Positions 1-5,320 of a stretch of DNA of 13,383 nucleotides are shown piece after piece; position 1 is the first letter of the stretch, and every line of letters begins with the position of its first letter. Origin of the DNA: Neisseriaceae bacterium (GTDB lineage: Bacteria > Pseudomonadota > Gammaproteobacteria > Burkholderiales > Neisseriaceae); NCBI GenBank assembly GCA_017446355.1, contig JAFSQZ010000103.1:1-13383 (forward strand), read 5' to 3'. Below the pieces are notes generated by a model. It ran no database searches. It was not told the DNA's origin and saw only the letters and a program-made list of their open reading frames with translations. A program made the translations under genes and the position numbers.

Positions 1-95
1 CAAGGCTTCGTAATGACTGGTGTTTTGTTCAGGCTGCCCTGCCTGAAATTTTGGGAGATTGCCACGCCTTGCGTTCGCAAGGCTCGCAATGACGG
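1..95. repeat. Two partial copies of a dispersed palindromic repeat
   Basis: A short perfect inverted repeat, GCCTTGCG-TT-CGCAAGGC (66-83), sits inside a unit of about 40 bp (roughly 57-95) that begins GGAGATTGCCACG and ends CTCGCAATGACGGG. The first 17 bases of the window, CAAGGCTTCGTAATGAC, resemble the right half of the same unit (78-94, CAAGGCTCGCAATGACG), so a second copy is cut by the window edge. No open reading frame explains it. Between the copies is a damaged uptake-like sequence at 31-47, AGGCTGCC followed by CTGCCTGAA. I read this as a non-coding intergenic repeat family; genome copy number is unknown. Confidence 0.5.
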
Positions 96-147
96 GTGGT
101 CGTTGTAGTGGGCAAGAATACCTACTCTACGGTGGTTGTGTTGTTTT

Positions 148-290
148 CAGACAGAAACCTTTGCAAAAACCTACTTTTTATCATTTATCATTTTGAGCGT
201 TAGCGAAAAATCTTTATCAAACAAAGAATGAGATTCTTCACTTTTCTGCGAAAAGTTCAGAATGACAAGTTTTGCAAAGGTTTTTATCTG
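148..290. mobile_element. MITE-like element with 21-bp terminal inverted repeats
   Basis: The left end (148-168) begins CAGACAGAAACC and ends TTTGCAAAA. The right end (270-290), read on the opposite strand, begins CAGATAAAAACC and ends the same way, so 19 of 21 positions match. The 143-bp body has no credible coding capacity and contains direct and inverted fragments such as AATGAGATTCTTC (227-239). From memory, AACCTTTGCAAAA resembles the ends of neisserial IS5-group elements (IS1106/IS1655-like); that link is unverified. No target-site duplication is evident in the flanks (TTGTTTT on the left, CATTCGG on the right). It lies downstream of the Sel1-repeat gene. Confidence 0.5.
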
Positions 291-325
291 CATTCGGTAA
301 ACTACTTGATTGTGAATTAACTGGG

Positions 326-343
326 TGTGCAATGAGTTGCACA
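326..343. other. Small hairpin downstream of the Sel1-repeat gene
   Basis: TGTGCAA-TGAG-TTGCACA forms a 7-bp stem with a 4-nt loop, 35 bases past the stop codon of the minus-strand Sel1-repeat gene. There is no T run after it on either strand, so it is at best a weak transcript end or RNA 3' stabiliser. Confidence 0.25.
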
Positions 344-377
344 TTCTACGCTTGTTCACGCACAAAGGCTTCTACTA

Positions 378-1097
378 TCAATTTTCAAACATATTTTCAA
401 GCATTGCTTTCTTCTTATTACATGCTTTTTCATTGCCTTCATTACAACCTTTTTCAAACAATTCAAAGGCTTTTTGTTTATCGGTAAAAACACCATCACC
501 GTTGAAATAGTGCACTCCTGCATTGGAACAACCAAATTCTGTATCGCCAAGATGACAAGCTTTTTCGTAAAGTTCTGTGGCTTTATGATTGTCTTCGGAA
601 ACCCCTTCTCCTCTATCGTACAATACACCTAAATTGTTGCAACTATCTGCATTATCTGCACGACAGCCATAGTCATAATATTCAAAGGATTGTTGATGGT
701 TTCCGTCTTTTTTTGCTTGCAAGCCATAAGAAAAAAGTTTACTGCAAGAACTATTGCTGTCGTATTTTGTACATAATTCAAAACAGGCTTGTGCTTCTTC
801 GTTGTTGGCGCATCGGTCATATAATTCACTTTCTTTCTCTTCTTTTTCCTTTTTTTCTTTGATTTCGGAATACTGGTCAAAGCAATAATCTGCTAACCAC
901 CCAGCCCCACCGCTAATGGCAAAAATAATTACCATGCCAACAATATATGCAAATCCTTCACCAACATCTCCTTTTAGCGCAGACCATATTCCACGAAAGA
1001 ACGTACCAACGGCTGCGAGTGCAATCAGTAAGCAAAATATCGCAGCAACACCACCACCAATAAACCAAGCAAGCATGTAGCCTTCCATATCTTCCAT
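378..1097 (-). CDS. Membrane-anchored, cysteine-rich Sel1-like repeat protein
   Basis: This is a 239-residue protein of unknown specific function. Two hydrophobic, probably membrane-spanning segments come first (about residues 8-34 and 49-72), then a short highly charged Lys/Glu linker (80-92), then a C-terminal region of Sel1/TPR-like helical repeats. Repeat hallmarks are A-ACHLG, GCNEG, NNLGVLYDRGEGV and NAGVHYFNGDGV. Each repeat carries a cysteine pair spaced by 7-8 residues (C145/C152, C181/C190, C218/C226), as in the Helicobacter cysteine-rich (Hcp) Sel1 proteins, where the pairs form disulfides. This suggests, as inference, that the repeats face the periplasm and act as a protein-interaction scaffold. 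The start is set by AGGA ten bases upstream of the first ATG; an in-frame ATG three codons later is less well placed. It is read alone. Confidence 0.75.
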   Translation of the reverse strand: MEDMEGYMLAWFIGGGVAAIFCLLIALAAVGTFFRGIWSALKGDVGEGFAYIVGMVIIFAISGGAGWLADYCFDQYSEIKEKKEKEEKESELYDRCANNEEAQACFELCTKYDSNSSCSKLFSYGLQAKKDGNHQQSFEYYDYGCRADNADSCNNLGVLYDRGEGVSEDNHKATELYEKACHLGDTEFGCSNAGVHYFNGDGVFTDKQKAFELFEKGCNEGNEKACNKKKAMLENMFEN

Positions 1098-1146
1098 ATT
1101 AATTTTATCCTATCAATTTAAAAAAAGTAGTGAGTAAAAATTGTCC

Positions 1147-1181
1147 ACACAGGCGTGCTTGTCAAACAAGCACGCCTGTGT
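1147..1181. repeat. Perfect 16-bp hairpin with CAA triloop
   Basis: ACACAGGCGTGCTTGT, loop CAA, then its exact reverse complement, directly abutting a second palindrome TAATAGTACTATTA (1181-1194). On the minus strand, GGACAA and then five T follow the stem, so it could act as a weak terminator after the glycosyltransferase gene, whose stop lies 166 bases upstream on that strand. It could equally be a remnant of a mobile element or a protein-binding dyad. Confidence 0.55.
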
Positions 1182-1219
1182 AATAGTACTATTACAGCAA
1201 TTTTGGAAGATAAATACCG

Positions 1220-1231
1220 TTCAGGCAGCCT
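1220..1231 (-). repeat. DNA uptake sequence (minus orientation)
   Basis: This is the only exact AGGCTGCCTGAA in the window lying on the minus strand. With its flanks it forms TTCAGGCAGCCTGAA, so the plus strand simultaneously carries AGGCAGCCTGAA, the form I recall as the king3 dialect. Confidence 0.8.
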
Positions 1232-1346
1232 GAAAGCTGAACTTAACCGTATGATAGAAGTTGATAAGTCAATAAAATTTCTTTTGGTGGTGTTTGTTGT
1301 TGCAAAGATTTTGGGGCGGCTGTTTTTGTTAAGCGATGTATAGGTA

Positions 1347-2374
1347 TCACTTTTTTTGACCTAAAAGATGTTGGTAAATTGCTGTGTATTCTTGCGCCAT
1401 TTTTGATGCGGAAAACGGGTGCTTGGTTAAAAAAATAGCAATATTGTGTTTTAATTCGTGCAAAATTTCAGGCTGCCGAGTGATTTTATCTAGAATGATT
1501 TGATAATTTTCTGGTGTGTTTGGTTTGATTAAAAATCCTGTTTTTTTATCTTCTACAATTTCTGGAATGCCGCCAATTGAGTGGGCGATAACAGGAATGT
1601 GATGTTGATAGGCTTCTAAAATTACCATTCCAAGTCCTTCATTGTGTGAGGGGACAATCAATAAATCAATTTGTTTGAATACGCTGCCTATATAGGGTGT
1701 AAATGGGATAAAAATCACGTTATCTAAATGAGCGGCTTGGTTTTTTAATTCTTGTTCTAATAAACCTGAACCAATTAGATAAAATTGAATATTGGGGTTT
1801 TGTTTTGCCAATGTGATGGTTAATGGGAAGTTTTTAACGGTTTGAAAATGACCAATATGGGCAATTTTTAAACGGTTGTTTTGTTGTGAAAAATAATGTT
1901 GTTCAAATTCAAGATTTTCTTGCAAGGGTTTGATGCAAGGATAAACGGTGCGTACATTGGGATTGATGGTGGATAAATAATGTGAGATTTGCTGACTGAC
2001 ACCTACTAGCATATCTGCTTGTGCATAGGTTTTTTGAGATGATGAGCGTTTGGGTGGGAAATTAACTTGCCGCGTTATCACGGATTTTGTTTTGAACCAG
2101 CGTTTTAATAAGCCTGCGAAATGCGCGCCACGTCCATCTAATGCGTGGACAATCAGTTGTTTATCGGATAAAGCTAGCTTTATTGCATCAAAAAAATGAA
2201 TGGTTTTAATGTGTGGAAAATGGGTGTGAATATGCTGTTTTAATATGCCTGATTTTTTGCCTAAAAAATAAAGGTGAAAACCATCTAGATGTTGTATCAA
2301 TTGTTCTGTGTAGAATTCCCCCCCCCGAAACTTTTTGCCATATTGATTAGTAAAATATTGGGTTTATTTGACAT
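1347..2374 (-). CDS. Phase-variable GT4 glycosyltransferase, out of frame (OFF) here
   Basis: Predicted GT-B fold, family-4 glycosyltransferase that would transfer a sugar from a nucleotide-sugar donor onto a surface glycan such as lipooligosaccharide or a glycoprotein; the acceptor cannot be read from sequence. The donor-binding signature EGLGMVILEA and the following GGIPEIV lie at about residues 246-272 of the restored protein. The ATG at 2374 has a strong AAGGAG eight bases upstream and opens MSNKPNILLINMAKSF, a typical GT4 first strand. It then reads through nine G (2318-2326). With nine G translation ends after 25 codons at TGA (2299-2297). Ten G, or seven, joins this start to GEFYTEQLIQHLDG and the long downstream frame, giving 342 or 341 residues. 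The downstream frame alone (1347-2300) has only a TTG start without a ribosome binding site and lacks the N-terminal strand. The gene is intact apart from the tract, so I annotate it as switchable rather than as a pseudogene. Confidence 0.85.
2318..2326 (-). repeat. Poly-G tract (nine G) acting as a translational phase switch
   Basis: Nine consecutive G on the coding strand, codons 17-19 of the glycosyltransferase. Homopolymeric G tracts of this length in glycosyltransferase genes are the standard slipped-strand switches in Neisseria (lgtA, lgtC, lgtD, pglA). The current length is an OFF state; lengths of 7, 10 or 13 are ON. Confidence 0.85.
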
Positions 2375-2382
2375 TATCTATA

Positions 2383-2388
2383 CTCCTT
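2383..2388 (-). promoter_or_regulatory. Ribosome binding site fixing the glycosyltransferase start
   Basis: AAGGAG on the minus strand, eight bases before ATG 2374. It is the best Shine-Dalgarno sequence near this gene and shows that translation begins upstream of the G tract. Confidence 0.8.
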
Positions 2389-2427
2389 TTGTGCTTGTTT
2401 GCAATAATGGAAACTTTTAATTGTTTC

Positions 2428-2439
2428 AGGCTGCCTGAA
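2428..2439 (+). repeat. DNA uptake sequence
   Basis: Exact AGGCTGCCTGAA between the glycosyltransferase start and the hfq terminator; flanked as TTTCAGG...CTGAAT. Confidence 0.85.
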
Positions 2440-2479
2440 TGGGTTGTGAAGATGAGATGTTTGCAAAATTTGGTTAGTA

Positions 2480-2511
2480 AAAAAGGTGCTACTTAAAAAT
2501 AGCACCTTTTT
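2480..2511 (-). terminator. Rho-independent terminator of hfq
   Basis: AAAAAGGTGCTA, loop CTTAAAAA, then TAGCACCTTTTT: a 12-bp stem with A and T runs on both sides, so it can work in both directions. It begins 11 bases after the hfq stop codon and isolates hfq from the downstream glycosyltransferase gene. Confidence 0.85.
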
Positions 2512-2521
2512 GCGGATTTCC

Positions 2522-2830
2522 TTATATTGTCCCTTGCGGTAAGGTTTCAATTTGTTGGAAAGTGGTTTGGGGTTCTGCGATGGGGGACGCAGGGGTTTTT
2601 TCATTATGTTGAATATGCACTGCGCGTGCGGGAACAATGGTTGAAATGGCGTGTTTGTAAACCATTTGTGTTACCGAAGTATTGCGCAATAAAACAACAT
2701 ATTGATCAAACGATTCCACTTGTCCTTGTAATTTAATACCATTGACCAAGTAAATTGATACGGGAACATGCTCTTTACGTAAAGCATTTAAAAAGGGATC
2801 TTGTAATAATTGACCTTTTGATACAGTCAT
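2522..2830 (-). CDS. hfq: RNA chaperone Hfq
   Basis: Hexameric Sm-like RNA chaperone that pairs small RNAs with mRNAs and affects mRNA stability. The 102-residue protein shows the complete conserved core: KGQLLQDPFLNALRKEHVPV, then YLVNGIKLQGQVESFDQYVV (Sm1 with the Q and D of the proximal U-binding face) and the Sm2 signature YKHAIS at 58-63. A short, poorly conserved Pro/Thr/Gln-rich C-terminal tail of about 30 residues follows, the length usual in Neisseria. The start is the ATG at 2830, preceded by GGAG six bases upstream; the ATG at 2842 overlaps that ribosome binding site and would add MEFI, so it is rejected. Transcribed alone: promoter upstream, terminator immediately downstream. Confidence 0.97.
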   Translation of the reverse strand: MTVSKGQLLQDPFLNALRKEHVPVSIYLVNGIKLQGQVESFDQYVVLLRNTSVTQMVYKHAISTIVPARAVHIQHNEKTPASPIAEPQTTFQQIETLPQGTI

Positions 2831-2882
2831 TATGAACTCCATTTATTGTTATTTTTAGGAATAAGAAACAGCAAAGAGCGAG

Positions 2883-2911
2883 ATTATAGCGGTTTATTGG
2901 CAATAACCCAA
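2883..2911 (-). promoter_or_regulatory. Promoter of hfq
   Basis: On the minus strand, TTGGGT (2911-2906), a 17-base spacer and a perfect TATAAT (2888-2883), placing the RNA start near 2876 and leaving a leader of about 45 bases before the hfq ATG. Confidence 0.6.
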
Positions 2912-2933
2912 GTATTTTGCTTTGATTTTTGTC

Positions 2934-2971
2934 AAAAGCTGCCTGAAATGGTATTTTTTTAGGCAGCTTTT
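2934..2971. repeat. Inverted pair of uptake-like half sites
   Basis: AAAAGCTGCCT (2934-2944) and its exact complement AGGCAGCTTTT (2961-2971) flank a 16-base loop ending in seven T. The left arm continues as AAGCTGCCTGAA, one mismatch from the uptake sequence. It lies between the divergent hfq promoter and the HIT gene. It could fold in either RNA, but no T run follows the stem, so I do not call it a terminator. Confidence 0.45.
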
Positions 2972-3020
2972 GCTTGTCTTGGTTACAATAATACGTTTCA
3001 TTTTATGGAAAGAGATATTG

Positions 3021-3431
3021 ATGAATTGTCCTATTTGCCAAGCACAAAATGAAGAAATTTTGTGGCAAAACGAAGACTTACGTATTATCGTGGTTAATGA
3101 AGATGCTAATGTGCCTGCTTTTTGTCGGGTGATTTGGCAAAGTCATCAAGCAGAAATGACGGATTTGAATGAAACGCAACGTGCTGTGTTGATGAATGCG
3201 GTATACCACACTGAAACGGCGATGCGTGAAGTTTTGCGTCCAACTAAAATCAATTTAGCCAGTTTAGGTAATGTGGTGCCACATTTGCATTGGCACGTGA
3301 TTGCACGCTTTGATTGTGATGCGTATTTTCCTGCGCCGATTTGGGCAAATGCTCAACGTGAAAACACATTAAGGCTGCCTGAAAATTGGACGGAACAAGT
3401 GAAAAATATTTTGGCACAAAAATTAGTATAA
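3021..3431 (+). CDS. HIT-family (histidine triad) protein
   Basis: A 136-residue histidine-triad protein. The family are nucleotide hydrolases or transferases acting on dinucleoside polyphosphates and nucleotide-phosphoramidates. The active-site triad HLHWH is at residues 88-92, preceded by SLGNVVP as is usual in this family; the substrate is not predictable. The N-terminus has a CPIC pair (Cys3, Cys6) that might bind metal. I choose ATG 3021: it begins exactly at the conserved MNCPIC and a purine-rich GGAAAGAGA stretch precedes it. A longer frame from 2922 would add a hydrophobic segment that runs through the inverted repeat and is not expected for this cytosolic family. Codons for RLPEN near the C-terminus form an uptake sequence. 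Divergent from hfq; followed by a 214-base spacer. Confidence 0.85.
   Translation: MNCPICQAQNEEILWQNEDLRIIVVNEDANVPAFCRVIWQSHQAEMTDLNETQRAVLMNAVYHTETAMREVLRPTKINLASLGNVVPHLHWHVIARFDCDAYFPAPIWANAQRENTLRLPENWTEQVKNILAQKLV
3372..3383 (+). repeat. DNA uptake sequence inside the HIT gene
   Basis: Exact 12-mer within coding DNA, read as R-L-P-E; lacks the TTC extension that makes other copies palindromic. Confidence 0.85.
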
Positions 3432-3494
3432 AAATATTCTGTTAGACTGAAACTTTTGTTAAAGTGCGTCATTCTTAATTTTTAAAATGTTGTT

Positions 3495-3515
3495 AAACGC
3501 ATTCTTCTGCGTTTT
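3495..3515 (+). terminator. Possible weak terminator after the HIT gene
   Basis: AAACGCA, loop TTCTTC, TGCGTTT and one more T: a 7-bp stem ending in four T, 64 bases after the stop codon. The short T run makes this tentative. Confidence 0.35.
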
Positions 3516-3584
3516 AGTAATGCATTTTTAAATGATTGTATTACGCGATAAAGCGCAATAAGAATTAGATTTTGCAGAGATTTC

Positions 3585-3596
3585 AGGCTGCCTGAA
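3585..3596 (+). repeat. DNA uptake sequence
   Basis: Exact 12-mer 50 bases upstream of the carboxypeptidase start codon, with the palindromic TTTC flank. Confidence 0.85.
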
Positions 3597-3645
3597 AAGA
3601 ATAGTTATTTTAGATTAAGTGTTTTTTGTGTTACGGAAGTTTATT

Positions 3646-4842
3646 ATGAAGTTATCTCGTCGTCGATTATTACAAAGCGGTGCCATTTTTTCAGGCAGCT
3701 TATTGATGAACGCCTGTGGCACCACAACCATTAACGAAGCTCCTTTATCCGCTACTATGACCGATACTATTTCATCTCATTCATCTAAACCTGTTTATAA
3801 CAGCAGTACACGTTCTAATAATGTTTTACACCTGTTTGCCAGTTCTGGATTTTGCGAAGACAGCACTCGTGTGCAACGCGGCATTGAGTTGCTTTCGCGT
3901 GCAGGTTTTGTGGTCAGTAATCAAATGGCGGCGTATCGTCGTTATCAACGCTTTGCAGGGCGTGATGATGAACGTGTTGCCGATTTGCAAAATATCGTTA
4001 CCAATGCTTTGCCTGCGCCAAAAGTGTTGATGGGTGTACGTGGCGGTTATGGCGCAGTGCGCTTGTTGCCACATATTGATTGGACAAGATTAGCCGATAA
4101 AATGCGTGAATCGCAAACCTTGTTATTCGGATTTAGTGATGTAACGGCGATTCAATTGGCTCTTTTTGCACAAGGTGGCGGTATGCCAAGTTTCGCAGGT
4201 CCTATGTTATACAGCGAATTTGCTAAACTAGACCCCGATCCATACACAATGGAAAGTTTTATTCAAACCACTACCAATAAACAAGTTACTGTAAGCATTC
4301 CTTTTGCACAAAGTCATCGTCCGCGCAGTGTTTCAGGTATTTTTTGGGGCGGAAATTTAAGTGTGATTGCCTCTTTGGTTGGCACGCCTTATATGCCGAA
4401 TATTCAAGGAGGTATTTTGTTTTTGGAAGACGTGTCCGAACAACCGTATCGCATTGAACGTATGCTACAAACCTTGCATTTGGCTGGCGTGTTGCGACAA
4501 CAACAGGCTATTGTATTGGGTGATTTTCGTATGGGTAATATTCGCGATTCTTATGACCCTTATTATGATTTAAACAGTGTCAGTCAAGTGATTTCGCGTG
4601 TTACGGGGTTGCCTATTTTTACGCACTTTCCTTTTGGACACATCACTCATAAAACAACTTTTCCACTAGGCACTTATGCGAAACTTGAACCCAATAATAA
4701 TGGCGGTTACGATATTACATTCAGCGATTATCCAGTACTTGATGCCAATACTTTATTTTTAAATGAGTTGTTGCCACCGCCACCATCACTGTTTGATGCT
4801 ATTGATGAGAATGTTGATAATCAAAGTAACGATATTCCATAA
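3646..4842 (+). CDS. ldcA: Lipoprotein L,D-carboxypeptidase (LdcA, peptidase S66)
   Basis: Serine peptidase that removes the terminal D-alanine from murein tetrapeptides (muramoyltetrapeptide carboxypeptidase), part of peptidoglycan turnover. The 398-residue protein carries the S66 landmarks: GVRGGYG (130-136), nucleophile Ser164 in GFSD, Glu261 in ILFLED followed by PYRIERML, and His332 in PFGH. The N-terminus is unusual for the classic cytoplasmic enzyme: SRRRLLQ (a twin-arginine-like motif) followed by a hydrophobic stretch and lipobox LMNAC (Cys24), so it is probably exported, perhaps folded via Tat, and lipid-anchored. Neisseria gonorrhoeae also has an exported LdcA, so this fits the family there. 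Start ATG 3646 has GGAAG six bases upstream; an earlier in-frame ATG at 3619 would bury the signal peptide. An 11/12 uptake-like sequence (3690-3701) lies in the signal-peptide codons. Pro-rich C-terminal tail. Confidence 0.88.
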   Translation: MKLSRRRLLQSGAIFSGSLLMNACGTTTINEAPLSATMTDTISSHSSKPVYNSSTRSNNVLHLFASSGFCEDSTRVQRGIELLSRAGFVVSNQMAAYRRYQRFAGRDDERVADLQNIVTNALPAPKVLMGVRGGYGAVRLLPHIDWTRLADKMRESQTLLFGFSDVTAIQLALFAQGGGMPSFAGPMLYSEFAKLDPDPYTMESFIQTTTNKQVTVSIPFAQSHRPRSVSGIFWGGNLSVIASLVGTPYMPNIQGGILFLEDVSEQPYRIERMLQTLHLAGVLRQQQAIVLGDFRMGNIRDSYDPYYDLNSVSQVISRVTGLPIFTHFPFGHITHKTTFPLGTYAKLEPNNNGGYDITFSDYPVLDANTLFLNELLPPPPSLFDAIDENVDNQSNDIP

Positions 4843-4943
4843 CATAAAACGACACAGAAAATACAAACACTTTAAACTTGTATCTTAAATTCTTAAAAAG
4901 TGAGTAGAAAATGGTTATTTTTTAAAAAATCAGGTTTTATGTC

Positions 4944-4972
4944 TTGTAAATTAGTGTCAATAGATGTATCCT
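4944..4972 (+). promoter_or_regulatory. Candidate promoter of the small RNA
   Basis: TTGTAA (4944-4949), 17-base spacer, TATCCT (4967-4972). It predicts an RNA start near 4979, upstream of the hairpin series. Confidence 0.45.
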
Positions 4973-4978
4973 AACGGA

Positions 4979-5221
4979 CGTTTCCACAAACTATTCATAC
5001 AATTGGTTTTTTTATCAAGGCTTTCTCCTTGGCCTTGAAGTTACCATATCTCGATGCTGATTGTAATGAATGCAGGTGTTTTCTCCTTTTCACCTGTTAC
5101 TTTAGTTATTGTTGTCTCCTTTCCGACAATAACAAAGGCTGATGAAAATCAGTGGTTTGTGGAACATACATCTCTAAATCGAGAGATTTTCAGGCAGCTG
5201 GTTGGCTGCCTGTTTTTTTTT
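4979..5221 (+). ncRNA. Candidate multi-hairpin small RNA with anti-Shine-Dalgarno loops
   Basis: No plausible gene covers this stretch, yet it folds into six consecutive hairpins. Hairpin 1: TCAAGGC / GCCTTGA (5015-5038), loop TTTCTCCTTG. Hairpin 2: CAGGTG / CACCTG (5073-5096), loop TTTTCTCCTTTT. Hairpin 3: a 10-bp stem (5105-5133), loop TCTCCTTTC. Hairpin 4: CTGAT / ATCAG (5139-5152) with a GAAA tetraloop. Hairpin 5: TCTCT / AGAGA (5171-5186). Hairpin 6 is the terminator at 5191-5221. The first three stems differ in sequence while all three loops keep TCTCCTT, complementary to AAGGAGA, i.e. to ribosome binding sites. Neisserial sibling RNAs (NmsR/RcoF) use similar anti-Shine-Dalgarno regions and Hfq. 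Function is inference: repression of translation of several mRNAs. The 5' end is uncertain. Confidence 0.6.
5191..5221 (+). terminator. Strong terminator built from uptake-like sequence
   Basis: CAGGCAGC, loop TGGTTG, GCTGCCTG and then nine T. The arms are two head-to-head partial uptake sequences. It ends the candidate small RNA. Confidence 0.85.
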
Positions 5222-5247
5222 GCACTTTATTTGGCGTAAAGAATGAT

Positions 5248-5292
5248 AAACGAAGAATCTCATTTTGTTGTTTGCAATGAGATTCTTCGTTT
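5248..5292. terminator. Perfect 17-bp hairpin downstream of aceF
   Basis: AAACGAAGAATCTCATT (5248-5264), 11-base loop, exact complement (5276-5292). It lies between the small-RNA terminator and the aceF stop codon at 5321, so it would end or stabilise the aceF transcript; no long T run follows on the minus strand. It shares AATGAGATTCTTC with the element at 227-239, which points to a dispersed repeat origin. Confidence 0.5.
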
Positions 5293-5320
5293 GGTGTGAA
5301 TAATGAGTAAAATTTGGGTA

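Larger units (their letters stand above)
1098..1346. other. Spacer with hairpins and a possible gene remnant
   Basis: This 249-bp spacer holds a strong hairpin (1147-1181), an adjoining 14-bp palindrome (1181-1194) and one uptake sequence. From about 1195 to 1343 the plus strand reads like protein (ILEDKYRSGSLKAELNRM followed by a hydrophobic stretch), but there is no ribosome binding site or sensible start, because the frame runs into the hairpin. It could be the tail of a decayed gene. I do not recognise a family and do not call it a gene. Confidence 0.3.

Noticed and set aside
1347..2300. Glycosyltransferase gene starting at the downstream TTG (2300)
   Set aside because: No ribosome binding site and loss of the first GT4 strand; the upstream ATG with AAGGAG and the G tract explains the frame better.
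4911..4945. TTATTTTTTAAAAAATCAGG as a terminator for ldcA
   Set aside because: Only an A/T palindrome with no GC stem.
5054..5239. A 61-codon plus-strand reading frame in the aceF/ldcA intergenic region
   Set aside because: It lies across hairpins 2-6 and the terminator of the candidate small RNA, has no ribosome binding site and its residues simply reflect the repeats.
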